Below are positions 16,130 through 24,150 of a DNA stretch of 47,284 bases, piece by piece. This stretch comes from Myxococcales bacterium (GTDB lineage: Bacteria; Myxococcota; Myxococcia; Myxococcales; Myxococcaceae), in assembly GCA_020846875.1 (NCBI GenBank), contig JADLDB010000004.1, positions 1-47,284 on the forward strand, written 5' to 3'. Made by a program: the position numbers and the translations under genes. Position 1 is the first letter of the stretch; every line of letters starts with the position of its first letter. The notes under the pieces are model-generated. The model made no database searches. It was not told where the DNA came from and saw only the letters and a list, made by a program, of their open reading frames with translations.

Positions 16130-17917
16130 TTAGAGGTCCTCCTGCGTCACCGACAACACCTCGGCGATGGTGGTCTGCCCCTGCGCGACCTTGAGCGCGC
16201 CGTCGTCGAGCAGCGTGAGCATGCCCTTCTCCATCGCCTTCTTCTTGATGGTGCCGGAGTCGACGTTCTTGAGGATCAACTGCCGGACGTCGTCGTCGAC
16301 GATGAGCAGCTCGTAGATGCCGGTGCGCCCCCGGTAGCCGGCGCGCCCGCAGGCGGGGCAGCCCCTGGCCCGGTACGTGGTCTCGCCGCCCAGGGCGCGG
16401 AAGCGGTCGCGGCTCATGCCCAGCTTGGAGAGCTCTTCGTCGGTGGGCTCGTGCGGCTCGCGGCACTCCATGCACACCCGGCGCACCAGGCGCTGCGCCA
16501 TCACCGCCATCAGCGACGACGACACCAGGAACGGCTCTACCCCCATCTCCACCAGGCGGGTGACGGCGCCGGCCGCGTCGTTGGTGTGCACCGTGGAGAA
16601 CACCAGGTGGCCGGTGAGCGACGCCTCGATGGCGATGTTCGCCGTCTCCTTGTCGCGGATCTCCCCGACCATGATGATGTCCGGGTCCTGCCGGAGGAAG
16701 CTGCGCAGCCCCGACGCGAAGGTCAGCCCGATCTTCGGGTTGATCGGCATCTGGTTGATGCCCTTGAGCTGGTACTCCACCGGATCCTCGACGGTGAGGA
16801 TCTTCACCTCCGGCGTGTTGATCCGCGTGAGCGCGCCGTACAGGGTGGTGGTCTTCCCCGAGCCGGTGGGGCCGGTGACCAGGACGATCCCGTGGCTGCG
16901 GCGGATCAGCTCGTCGATCTCTTTGAGGATCCCCGGGTTCATCCCGATCTCGGCCAGGTCGAGCAGGGTGGCGCTCTTGTCGAGCAGCCGCATGACGATC
17001 GACTCCCCGTGCACGGTGGGGATGGTGGACACGCGAATGTCGATGTCTCGGCCGGCCAGCTTGATCTTGATGCGGCCGTCCTGGGGCAGACGCTTCTCGG
17101 CGATGTTCAGCTGCGCCATGATCTTCACGCGGCTGATGATCGAGTTCTGGTAGCGCTTGGGCGGCTTGATGATGTTGTGCAGCACGCCGTCGATCCGGAA
17201 GCGCACCGCCAGGTCGCGCTCCATCGGCTCTATGTGAATGTCGCTGGCCCGCTCCTTCGCCGCGCGGAAGAGCAGGGAGTTGACCAGGCGGATGATCGGC
17301 GCCTCGTCGCCCGAGTCCAGCAGGTCCTGCGCTTCCTCCAGCACCTGCTCGGCGGCGTCGAGGTCCTGCGCCTCCATCTCGCCCACCACCTGCTCCGCTT
17401 CGTTCAGGCTGCGGTCGTAGACGGAGTTGATGGCGTCGATGATCGTGCTGCCGCGCGACACCCGGGGCTCCACCTCGCAGCCCAACAGCATGCGCGCGTG
17501 ATCGAGCAGCGCCGTGTCCAGTGGATCGGCCACCGCCACCGCCACGAAGTCGCCCACCCGCTTCAGGGGGATGAACTTGGCCTGCTTGGCGAAGTTGATC
17601 GGCACCTGCTTCACCAGCTCGGGATCGACGTCGTCCACCGAGATGAAGGCCAGGTACTCGAGGTCGAGCTGGGCACCCAGGGCCCGGCTCACGTCCTCCT
17701 CGCTGACGGCCTTGAGGCCCACCAGCACCTCACCCAGCCGGCCGCCCTTCTCCTGCTGCGCCGCCAGCCCCTCCTCCAGCTTCTCGCGGGGCAGGCCAAA
17801 GCTCTCCACCAGGATCTCGCCCAGCGGGCGCCCGAAGAGGTACGCGGGGCCGTGCGTCACGACGTGCGTGCGCTCGGTCCGCGGCTCCTCCCGGACGTTG
17901 TCGGGCGACTCGCTCAT
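16130..17917 (-). CDS. gspE: Type II secretion ATPase GspE
   Basis: 595 residues from ATG 17917 (TGATG with the gspD stop; GTG 17920 is an equally coupled alternative). N1E/MshEN-like domains (about 20-200, with LFGRPLGEILV and LGEVLVGLKAV) precede the secretion ATPase core. The Walker A motif GPTGSGKT is at 349-356; Asp-box TVEDPVEY and Walker B-like IIMVGEIRD follow, then the His-box region LVFSTVHTNDA. A tetracysteine zinc motif is present: Cys482-x2-Cys485 ... Cys520-x2-Cys523, typical of GspE. It is a cytoplasmic hexamer that drives pseudopilus assembly and docks on GspL and GspF. Confidence 0.96.
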   Translation of the reverse strand: MSESPDNVREEPRTERTHVVTHGPAYLFGRPLGEILVESFGLPREKLEEGLAAQQEKGGRLGEVLVGLKAVSEEDVSRALGAQLDLEYLAFISVDDVDPELVKQVPINFAKQAKFIPLKRVGDFVAVAVADPLDTALLDHARMLLGCEVEPRVSRGSTIIDAINSVYDRSLNEAEQVVGEMEAQDLDAAEQVLEEAQDLLDSGDEAPIIRLVNSLLFRAAKERASDIHIEPMERDLAVRFRIDGVLHNIIKPPKRYQNSIISRVKIMAQLNIAEKRLPQDGRIKIKLAGRDIDIRVSTIPTVHGESIVMRLLDKSATLLDLAEIGMNPGILKEIDELIRRSHGIVLVTGPTGSGKTTTLYGALTRINTPEVKILTVEDPVEYQLKGINQMPINPKIGLTFASGLRSFLRQDPDIIMVGEIRDKETANIAIEASLTGHLVFSTVHTNDAAGAVTRLVEMGVEPFLVSSSLMAVMAQRLVRRVCMECREPHEPTDEELSKLGMSRDRFRALGGETTYRARGCPACGRAGYRGRTGIYELLIVDDDVRQLILKNVDSGTIKKKAMEKGMLTLLDDGALKVAQGQTTIAEVLSVTQEDL

Positions 17918-20409
17918 CACTCGAGCTCCGGCTGGACCTTCAGCGTCTCGGGGTTGGGCTCCTGCACCGGCACCGGCGGCGGCGCGGGGGTGCCTTCGGG
18001 GGCGATCATCGGCGTGGGCGCGGGCGGCGCCTCGCTGTCCGGTGGCGAGCTGGACGGGTTCGACGGAGGCCCCTGGGGGGTGATGACGCGCTCGCCCTCG
18101 CCGCCTGGCCCGCCGTTCTCCACCTTCCGCAGCTCCTTGTTGAGCAGCTGCCCCATGCGCGCCAGCGGGCCAGGCTTGCGCGCGAAGTCGATGGCCACGT
18201 CGTAGGTGGTGGTGGCCCCGTAGAACTGCTCCACGAATTGCTGCCGCTCCTTCATCTTCCGCTCGAAGATCCGCCGGAAGTCCGACGAGTCGCGGATGAT
18301 GTAGGGCGTCAGGAAGAGCAGCAGGTTGGTCTTGATCTTCTGCCGCGTCTGGCTGCGGAAGAGGTGCCCCAGCACCGGAATGTCGCCCAGCAGCGGCACC
18401 TTGGACACGCTCTCCACCAGGCGGTCCTGCATGATCCCGCCGATCACCACCGTCTCCTGGTCCTTCGCCACCACCGTGGTCTTCGCGGTGCGCTTGGAGG
18501 TGGTGGGCCCGAGGATCGGATCCTTGGAGGCGATCTCTTCGATCTGCTCGGTGATCACCAGGCGCACGTAGTCGCTCTCGTTGATCTGCGGCTTCACCGA
18601 CAGCTTCAGGTCCACGTTCTGCCGCTGGATGGAGCCGAAGGGGATGCCCGAGAAGCCCGCGGTGTTCAGGCCGGAGGTGCCGGTGGCGCCCCCCAGCCCG
18701 GGGATCCCGCTGAAGCCGCCGGTCGAGAAGCCGGACTGAAACGGCACGTTCTGGCCCACGGTGATCTCCGCCTCCTCGTTGTCGGTGGTGAGGATGTGCG
18801 GGGTGGACAGCACGTTCACGTCGCTGGACGTCTGCAGCGCGTTGATCACGATGCCGAAGGACGGGATCTCGATCCCCCCGATGTTGAGGCCGGGGATGGT
18901 GGGGCCCTGCAGGCCGGCCAGGAAGCCGCCCATGCTGACCAGGTTGGCCACGCTGATCGACGGCGGCAGCCCGGCGCCCTTGGTGTACTTGGTGCCGACG
19001 AAGGCCGGCACCGTGCCCTGCTCGGTCTGCACAGGGATGCCGGTGTGCACGTTGACGCCGAGCTCGGCCGAGCGGTCCAGGTTGACCTCCATGATCACCG
19101 CCTCGACGAAGACCTGGCGGCGCATGATGTCCAGCTTCTCGATCACCCGGAGGATGCTCCGGTAGTCCGTCTGGCTGGCGATGATCACCAGCGAGTTGGT
19201 GGACTTGTCGGCGCTGATCTTCACCTCGCCCTGGAACAGCTCGGCCGCGCCACCGGGCGCGCGGGCTCCACCGGGCGGAGGCGGGGGGGCCTTGGGCTTG
19301 TTGGCGGTGCCCTGGGCCAGCGTCTGCAGCGTCGACGCCACGTCCTCCGCGTTGGCGTTCTCCAGGTACAACACGTTGATCCGCCCCTCGCCGGAGATGG
19401 GAATGTCGATCTCGCGGATCAGCGCGTCGATGCGGTCCATCGCGGCCGGGCTGGCGATGACGATCAGCTTGTTGGTGCGCTCGTCGGGGATCAGCTGCGA
19501 CAGCGTGGCGGCCCCACCCCCGCCCTCGGCCTCTCCGTGCGGCGCGCTGGGCGGCGGCGGCGCTCCCGGCACCGGCGGAGGCGCCATCACCTTTGCTTGC
19601 CCCGGCCGCTGCCCCGGCCGGTTGGCCTTGGTCTCGAACAGCTTCTGCACCTTGTCCGCGATCTCCTGCGCCGTCGCGTACTTGATCTGGATGACGCGGA
19701 TCGAGTCGGACGCCGAGCTCGAGTCGAGCTGCTCGACGATCTTCTCCAGGCGGTGCATGTTCGAGCCCAGATCGTTGACCAGGATCGTGTCCGGCTGGAA
19801 GGGGATGGTGTCGCCCGACGGCGTGACCAACTGCTGCAGCACGCCGCGGAGCTGCTCGATCTCCACGTGCTTCACCTTGAAGATGCGCGTCACCATCTGC
19901 TCGTTGGTGGTGTAGACCTCGCTGGGATCGGTGATGGTCGGGATCGGGAACTGCTTGGCCCGCTGCTTGTCCACGATCTTCATGAACTTGCCGTGCTCGT
20001 AGGCAGCCAGGCTGTTCGCATCGAGCGCGGCGAGGAAGGCGGCGTAGAACTGGTCGGCGTTGACCTCCACCTTCCCGTTCTCTGGGCCGATGATGGAGAT
20101 CTTCCCGCGGATGTTCTCTGGCAGGATGAACGTCTTGCAGGTGACGTCCGAGACGGTCTGCACCAGCTTCTCGATCTCTACCTTGTCGAAGTAGATGTTG
20201 TAGCGGCCCTTGCGGCGCTGCTCCTCGCAGGACGGACGCTTGGGCGCGATGGTGGCCTCACCGGCGGCGGGCGCAGCGCCAGCGGGCGCAGGCGCGGGCA
20301 GAGCGGGCGCACGAGGCCCGGGTGGGCGCGGGCCGGGGGGCGGCGGAGCAGCGGGCTGGGCCAGCGCGACCAGGGACCAGCAGAGCGCGACGAGGGACAG
20401 GCGTTTCAT
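17917..20409 (-). CDS. gspD: Type II secretion outer-membrane secretin GspD
   Basis: 830 residues. A signal peptide (about 1-17, cleaved near SLVALA) is followed by a Pro/Ala-rich linker (to about 50), then N0 (YNIYFDKVEIEKLVQTVSD) and three KH-like N domains. A Gly/Pro-rich loop (about 270-300) and a second one (about 385-395) interrupt the N domains. The secretin barrel region holds EAVIMEVNLDRSAELGVN and the signature VPLLGDIPVLGHLFRSQ at about 690. The C-terminus is Pro/Glu-rich. No pilotin or S-domain match can be judged by eye. It forms the outer-membrane channel. Confidence 0.96.
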   Translation of the reverse strand: MKRLSLVALCWSLVALAQPAAPPPPGPRPPGPRAPALPAPAPAGAAPAAGEATIAPKRPSCEEQRRKGRYNIYFDKVEIEKLVQTVSDVTCKTFILPENIRGKISIIGPENGKVEVNADQFYAAFLAALDANSLAAYEHGKFMKIVDKQRAKQFPIPTITDPSEVYTTNEQMVTRIFKVKHVEIEQLRGVLQQLVTPSGDTIPFQPDTILVNDLGSNMHRLEKIVEQLDSSSASDSIRVIQIKYATAQEIADKVQKLFETKANRPGQRPGQAKVMAPPPVPGAPPPPSAPHGEAEGGGGAATLSQLIPDERTNKLIVIASPAAMDRIDALIREIDIPISGEGRINVLYLENANAEDVASTLQTLAQGTANKPKAPPPPPGGARAPGGAAELFQGEVKISADKSTNSLVIIASQTDYRSILRVIEKLDIMRRQVFVEAVIMEVNLDRSAELGVNVHTGIPVQTEQGTVPAFVGTKYTKGAGLPPSISVANLVSMGGFLAGLQGPTIPGLNIGGIEIPSFGIVINALQTSSDVNVLSTPHILTTDNEEAEITVGQNVPFQSGFSTGGFSGIPGLGGATGTSGLNTAGFSGIPFGSIQRQNVDLKLSVKPQINESDYVRLVITEQIEEIASKDPILGPTTSKRTAKTTVVAKDQETVVIGGIMQDRLVESVSKVPLLGDIPVLGHLFRSQTRQKIKTNLLLFLTPYIIRDSSDFRRIFERKMKERQQFVEQFYGATTTYDVAIDFARKPGPLARMGQLLNKELRKVENGGPGGEGERVITPQGPPSNPSSSPPDSEAPPAPTPMIAPEGTPAPPPVPVQEPNPETLKVQPELE

Positions 20410-20424
20410 GGCAGGGAGAGCTCG

Positions 20425-21357
20425 TTAGCGGACGTTGTAGGTCTTCCGGACGGTGGAGCCGTTGCGCTCGACCTCGATGTCGATGCGCGAGGCCTCTTTC
20501 AGCTTGGAGTAGATCTCCAGCGCCTTCTCCGGGCTGTTCAGGTCGTACCCGTTGATGCGCTTGATCACGTCGCCGTTCTGAATCCCGATCTTCGTGTAGA
20601 TGGAGTCGGGGCGGATCGAGAACAGCTTGAAGCCCTGGGCCACGCCGTCCTTGAAGGCGGGCACGATGCGCGCCTGCATCGCCACGTCGTTCAGGTTGGA
20701 CAGCGTCTTGTCGATCTCCGCGCGGGGGATCTCGTAGTCGTTGTCCGACAGCTGCTTGACGCCGGCGCCCAGTCCCTTGGAGTCCGGCGGCGCCTCGGCC
20801 CTCACCGGAGCGGCGGCGATCACCGGGCTGGGCGGTGGCGCCACGGCGATGGCCTCGCCTCCACCCGGGGTGGCGTCGATGAACTCGCGGCGGTTGTTGT
20901 TGATGATGATCACCCGCAACCGCTCGATCTCGACGATCTCTGCGCCCTGCACCCGGTCACCGATCATGTACGTGTTGGTCTTCAGGGTGACGACGTCCTG
21001 GATCGACGCCACCGACCACTCCGGGAAGGCGTCCGACACCAGGGTGCCCAGCAGCTTGAGCCGCAGCGTGGTGTGCACCGGCGCGGAGTTGAGATCCACC
21101 GACGGCTCGGTCGGCTCGACCACCTCGGGCTCGGGCTTGGGTACGGGCAGGCCAGTCACCCTCGCGACCGTGTCCACGTTGAGTTGTGCCAGCGGCTCTA
21201 CCCTCGGCGCGACCGCTACCGTCCGCGCCTGGCCCGTCGGCAGCGGCAGCAGCGATACCTCGATGAAGGCATTCACCGTCCTCGAGACGAGGAACATCAC
21301 CCCGAACAGGAACAGGAGGTGGACGATCCAGAAATGGCGCTTGAACAGCAGTTCCAC
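20425..21357 (-). CDS. gspC: Type II secretion protein GspC with PDZ domain
   Basis: 310 residues, first gene of the operon. A short cytoplasmic N-terminus and one membrane helix (about 9-29) precede a Pro/Glu linker and the HR domain (about 95-150: LKLLGTLVSDAFPEWSVASI ... YMIGDRVQGAEIVEIE), the usual contact to the GspD N0 domain. A PDZ domain ends the protein (about 235-305: GFKLFSIRPDSIYTKIGIQNGD). GspC links the inner-membrane platform to the secretin and contributes to substrate choice. gspD starts 15 bp downstream. The region upstream carries a TGACAAATTGTCA palindrome 83 bp before the start. Confidence 0.94.
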   Translation of the reverse strand: MELLFKRHFWIVHLLFLFGVMFLVSRTVNAFIEVSLLPLPTGQARTVAVAPRVEPLAQLNVDTVARVTGLPVPKPEPEVVEPTEPSVDLNSAPVHTTLRLKLLGTLVSDAFPEWSVASIQDVVTLKTNTYMIGDRVQGAEIVEIERLRVIIINNNRREFIDATPGGGEAIAVAPPPSPVIAAAPVRAEAPPDSKGLGAGVKQLSDNDYEIPRAEIDKTLSNLNDVAMQARIVPAFKDGVAQGFKLFSIRPDSIYTKIGIQNGDVIKRINGYDLNSPEKALEIYSKLKEASRIDIEVERNGSTVRKTYNVR

Positions 21358-21439
21358 AGGTGGGGGGTTGGGAGCAAGCCCAGTGCCAGAATTTCCTGAA
21401 GAACATCCATGGGTTGGGACGCAATTCAGGACTCCCGGG

Positions 21440-21452
21440 TGACAAATTGTCA
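21440..21452. promoter_or_regulatory. 13 bp palindrome upstream of gspC
   Basis: TGACAA-A-TTGTCA is a perfect inverted repeat around one central base. It lies 83-95 bp upstream of the gspC start, between that gene and a hairpin at 21454-21474. Two related sequences occur elsewhere in the window (21664-21678 and 43890-43904), also intergenic. It could be an operator for the gsp operon. No regulator is identified. Confidence 0.4.
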
Positions 21453-21453
21453 G

Positions 21454-21474
21454 GGCCCCGGAGGGAGCGGGGCC
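21454..21474 (-). terminator. Candidate terminator hairpin
   Basis: GGCCCCG (21454-21460) pairs with CGGGGCC (21468-21474) across a 7-base loop. On the minus strand it follows 6 bases after the stop of a candidate 40-residue ORF. The U-tract is poor (AATTT a few bases later), so termination strength is uncertain. It would insulate gspC from minus-strand transcription arriving from the DUF6285 operon. Confidence 0.4.
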
Positions 21475-21480
21475 ATTGCG

Positions 21481-21603
21481 TCATTTCAGGGTGATGGCGT
21501 GGCGCAGGGGGACGCCCTGACGGGTGAGCTCGACGCGCTGGAGGGTGGCGAGCTGCGTCAGCAGTGGGAAGAGCTGGTCGGGACGGGAGGGCCCCAAGCA
21601 CAT
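21481..21603 (-). CDS. Candidate 40-residue small ORF upstream of gspC
   Basis: ATG 21603 to TGA 21483-21481 encodes 40 residues, beginning MCLGPSRPDQLFPLLTQL and ending LRHAITLK. About 36 of 40 codons end in G or C, close to the bias of real genes here, and a hairpin follows the stop at the distance expected of a terminator. Against it: no visible Shine-Dalgarno, and no recognised family. The frame stays open upstream of the ATG to about base 21675, so it could also be the remnant of a longer gene. The region 21358-21689 otherwise holds only the hairpin and short motifs. Confidence 0.42.
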   Translation of the reverse strand: MCLGPSRPDQLFPLLTQLATLQRVELTRQGVPLRHAITLK

Positions 21604-21663
21604 GAGAAGGCGGGAAAGAGGCTGGGCCCAAAGTGACGGGCTGTGCCGTGTTGGCTGCGCGCG

Positions 21664-21678
21664 CCTGCCAGTTCGTCA
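21664..21678 (-). promoter_or_regulatory. Recurring intergenic motif TGACGAACTGGCAGG
   Basis: Read on the minus strand this 15-mer matches TGACAAATTGGCAGG (43904-43890, also minus strand, upstream of a lipoprotein gene) at 13 of 15 positions and resembles the palindrome at 21440-21452. It lies about 60 bp upstream of the candidate 40-residue ORF. A sigma-54 promoter was considered, but the -12 element does not fit. Confidence 0.3.
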
Positions 21679-21689
21679 GGGTGGCTCGC

Positions 21690-22073
21690 TCAGTCGTCGA
21701 GCTCGAAGCGCGGGTTGGTGACGGCCAGGGTCTCCTTCGCGGTGGCGAGGAGGTGGTCGAGCGTCTGGGTGAAGGCCTCGCCGTCAGCCGGCCCGGTGCG
21801 GATCCGCTCGACGAGCGCGCGGTTGAGGGCGTCGAGCGAGGCCTGGTCCACGGTCGCCCCGGGGCGAGCGAGCAGCGCCTTCAAGCGGCCCGCCTCGGCG
21901 GACAGCCGCGCGTCGTGGGTACGCAGCTCTCCGGCGACGATGGTGGCGAGGTTGGCGGCGATGAGGACGCGGAACTGCAGGGCCTTGTCGCCCTCCAGTC
22001 CGGGGCAGACCTCTCCAAGGAGGAATTCAGCGACGGCGTCGAGCAGCGTGGGGTGATCAGGCCGGTTCTGCAT
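21690..22073 (-). CDS. DUF6285-type protein
   Basis: 127 residues, mostly alpha-helical, with the pattern PDHPTLLDAVAEFL at 6-19 and KALQFRVLIAANLATIVAGEL near 30-50 that I associate with DUF6285 proteins. In other genomes these are small partners encoded beside aminoglycoside-phosphotransferase-like proteins and acyl-CoA dehydrogenases. The ATG overlaps the stop of the phosphotransferase gene by one base, so the two are co-translated. Function unknown. Confidence 0.75.
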   Translation of the reverse strand: MQNRPDHPTLLDAVAEFLLGEVCPGLEGDKALQFRVLIAANLATIVAGELRTHDARLSAEAGRLKALLARPGATVDQASLDALNRALVERIRTGPADGEAFTQTLDHLLATAKETLAVTNPRFELDD

Positions 22074-23065
22074 CAGAGGCCCCCTCGGCGGATGAGGCGC
22101 AGGGCTTCGAACTCCATCTCCACGCCGCGGCGGGCGATGGCGATCAGCTCCAGGTCATTCTGGTCCCCCGACAGGTAGCGCTCGCCCTGGTACACGCTGC
22201 CCACCGCCCAGCGCAGGTTGCCGCAGATCTCCCACCACAGGACCTGCTGAAGATCGACGGTGCGGCCGCTGGCCTCCTCGTAGGCGGCGTAGAAGGGCGC
22301 GCGCCGGGCGAAGCCGCCGATCGGCTGGTCGAGCCGGCCGAAGCGCCAGTCGCGAACGGAGATCCACGCCAGGTCTTCCCAGGGGGAGCCCCAGCGGGCG
22401 AACTCCCAGTCGAGGATCGCCGAGAGGCCTTCGGGGACGACCAGGAAGTTCCCGGTGCGGAAGTCGCCGTGCACCAGCACCGTCTCTTCGCTGGTGGGCT
22501 GATGGGCCTCGAGCCACCTCAGCGCCAGCTCTACCGCGGGGTACAGCCCCGGCATCGAGTCGAGCTGCCTGCGGAGCTCGTCCAGGGCGAAGCGCGCCGG
22601 GCCCGCCTCGGGGAGCTTCAGCGGCAGCCCCGGCTCCTTCGGGGGCGTGACGGCGTGCAGCCTGGCCAGGTTCTCTGCCAGCACGGAGGGCAGCGCCTTT
22701 CGCGCCCGCGCGAGCTCGGGGTTGCGCACCACACGGCGGCCCAGCGCCTCGCCGTCGACCCAGTCGAGGAAGTACGCGTCGGACCCTTCACGAATGAGCC
22801 CGGAGGTGAGCCAGCGGGCAGCGGGCGTCCTCACTCCGGCGCGCACCGCGGCCTCGATGACGGCGAACTCGTCCTTCCGGCGAATACTCCCGGGGAGCGA
22901 GGTGGGCGCATCGCTGCGCAGCGCGAGGCGGGTGGGCAGGCCGCCCAGCGTCGCGTCCACCCGGAAGTTCTCCTGGCAGGCGCCCCCGTGGAGGGCCTTC
23001 ACCTCGACGAGCTGGGCGCCTCGGACCTCCAGCGCGGCGCGGATGCGTTCGACGGGGCCGTCCAT
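22073..23065 (-). CDS. APH-family phosphotransferase
   Basis: 330 residues with the aminoglycoside phosphotransferase / choline kinase-like fold. His199-Gly200-Asp201 in VLVHGDFRTGN is the catalytic loop (Asp201 base, Asn206 metal ligand), and Asp219 in ILDWEFARWG is the second metal ligand. This APH branch resembles the N-terminal kinase domain of ACAD10/11 and often sits near acyl-CoA metabolism genes, so a hydroxyacyl-CoA or similar lipid substrate is more likely than an antibiotic. It is followed by a DUF6285 gene in the same operon. It is divergent from the AbiEi-like gene, with a large palindrome between them. Confidence 0.88.
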   Translation of the reverse strand: MDGPVERIRAALEVRGAQLVEVKALHGGACQENFRVDATLGGLPTRLALRSDAPTSLPGSIRRKDEFAVIEAAVRAGVRTPAARWLTSGLIREGSDAYFLDWVDGEALGRRVVRNPELARARKALPSVLAENLARLHAVTPPKEPGLPLKLPEAGPARFALDELRRQLDSMPGLYPAVELALRWLEAHQPTSEETVLVHGDFRTGNFLVVPEGLSAILDWEFARWGSPWEDLAWISVRDWRFGRLDQPIGGFARRAPFYAAYEEASGRTVDLQQVLWWEICGNLRWAVGSVYQGERYLSGDQNDLELIAIARRGVEMEFEALRLIRRGGL

Positions 23066-23107
23066 GGCGTCGTCTTAGCGCGCCGGGGCCTCTGCTGGAG
23101 TTGGTTA

Positions 23108-23140
23108 TGTCGAAGGAGGCATTAAATGCCTCTTTCGACA
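23108..23140. promoter_or_regulatory. 33 bp near-perfect palindrome in divergent promoter region
   Basis: Left arm TGTCGAAGGAGGCATT (23108-23123), one central A, right arm AATGCCTCTTTCGACA (23125-23140): 15 of 16 pairs match and the odd one is G-T. It sits 43 bp from the phosphotransferase start and 62 bp before the AbiEi-like start. No T-tract follows on either strand, so it is not an ordinary terminator. It is most simply an operator. AbiEi-type antitoxins are known to autoregulate by binding inverted repeats, and the adjacent gene encodes an AbiEi-like N-terminus. Confidence 0.7.
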
Positions 23141-23202
23141 AAACGAATGTCAGACCCGGGTGCTATGGCGGGCAGGCATTGAGAGGAAGGGAGGCGGCGG
23201 CG

Positions 23203-24150
23203 GTGGCGGAGAGACCGGAATTGAGGGTGTTACGGCTGGCGGCGAGGCAGCACGGCGTCCTCCAGCGCGTGCAGGCCGCGGAGGCCGGGCTGACGCGGTG
23301 GCAGATCCGCCACCGCCTGCGGATCGGGCGCTGGGAAGAGCTGTTCCCCGATGTCTTCCGCGTGGAGGGGACGCCTCGCGCCTGGCTGCAGCAGCTCAAG
23401 GCCGCGACGTTGTGGGCCGCGCGGGGAGCCGCCGTCTCGCACCGGGCCGCCGCGGCGCTGCACGGCTTCGATCGCTACCGGCCCGGGCCCGTCGAGCTCA
23501 CGGTGTCCCGGGTACTGAGGCCTCCCAACGACGTCGTGCTCCACGTCACCCAGGCGCTCCCCTGGCGCGAGCTGACGGCGGTCCGAGGCATCTGCATCAC
23601 CTCGGTGACCCGGACGCTCGTCGATCTCGCGGCGGAGGACCCGGAGCCGGACGTGCGGGCGGCCGTCGACCAGGCGCTGCACCGGCAGTGGACGACCCTC
23701 GACAAGCTGGAGGTGGCCACCCAGCGCGCGGCTCGCCGCCCGGGCGTTGGCTTCTTGCGCGCGTTGCTCTCGCTGTACCGGGGTGGCGAGGGCCCGTCCG
23801 AGTCGGAGCTCGAGGCGCGCGTGCTGGAGCTGCTCGAGAGCGCGGGACTGCCTCGCCCCGAGCGCCAGCGCGTGATCCACGTCGGAGGGAGGCTGCGGCG
23901 GATCGACTTCCACGTGCCGGGGACCCCCATCCTCATCGAGGCGGACGGGTACGCGCACCACGCCGGCCTCGCCGCCTTCGAGAAGGATCGACAGCGCAAC
24001 AACGCGCTCACCGCGCGCGGTTACCGGGTCCTGCACTGGACGTGGGCCGCGCTGCGCGATCGCTCCGACGAGCTCCTGGTTCAGCTCTGGGAGATGCTGG
24101 CGCGATCGGCGTCGCCTCGGCTGGAACACGGCGCTATGTCACCTGCATGA
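23203..24150 (+). CDS. AbiEi-like winged-helix / DUF559 (Vsr-like) protein
   Basis: 315 residues from GTG 23203, chosen because GGAAGGGAGG lies just upstream; the frame is open further up only through the palindrome. The N-terminal region (about 8-60: LAARQHGVLQRVQAAEAG...RHRLRIGRWEELFPDVFRV) matches the AbiEi-type antitoxin winged-helix start, and the middle resembles the AbiEi C-terminal domain. The end is a DUF559/Vsr-like nuclease-fold domain: Asp235 in RIDFHV, Glu246 and Asp248 in LIEADGYAHH, then RDRQRNNALTARGYRVL-type pattern. Such fused proteins are common orphans without an AbiEii toxin. Function unknown. It overlaps the crotonase gene by ATGA. Confidence 0.8.
   Translation: MAERPELRVLRLAARQHGVLQRVQAAEAGLTRWQIRHRLRIGRWEELFPDVFRVEGTPRAWLQQLKAATLWAARGAAVSHRAAAALHGFDRYRPGPVELTVSRVLRPPNDVVLHVTQALPWRELTAVRGICITSVTRTLVDLAAEDPEPDVRAAVDQALHRQWTTLDKLEVATQRAARRPGVGFLRALLSLYRGGEGPSESELEARVLELLESAGLPRPERQRVIHVGGRLRRIDFHVPGTPILIEADGYAHHAGLAAFEKDRQRNNALTARGYRVLHWTWAALRDRSDELLVQLWEMLARSASPRLEHGAMSPA

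Noticed and set aside
14855-18205. Plus-strand ORF of 1116 residues across gspF-gspD
   Set aside because: His/Arg/Leu-rich shadow of the minus-strand gsp genes, which carry full family motifs. GC-rich DNA gives long open antisense frames.
18238-21399. Plus-strand ORF of 1053 residues across gspD-gspC
   Set aside because: Antisense shadow; its composition is that of a complement frame and it has no domain.
21409-21636. Plus-strand 75-residue ORF upstream of gspC
   Set aside because: It runs through the hairpin and palindrome, has weaker GC3 bias than the minus-strand 40-residue ORF, and no ribosome-binding site.
23107-23160. N-terminal extension MSKEALNASFD of the AbiEi-like protein
   Set aside because: The peptide is only the palindrome read as codons (the other strand reads almost the same), and a good ribosome-binding site lies at 23203.
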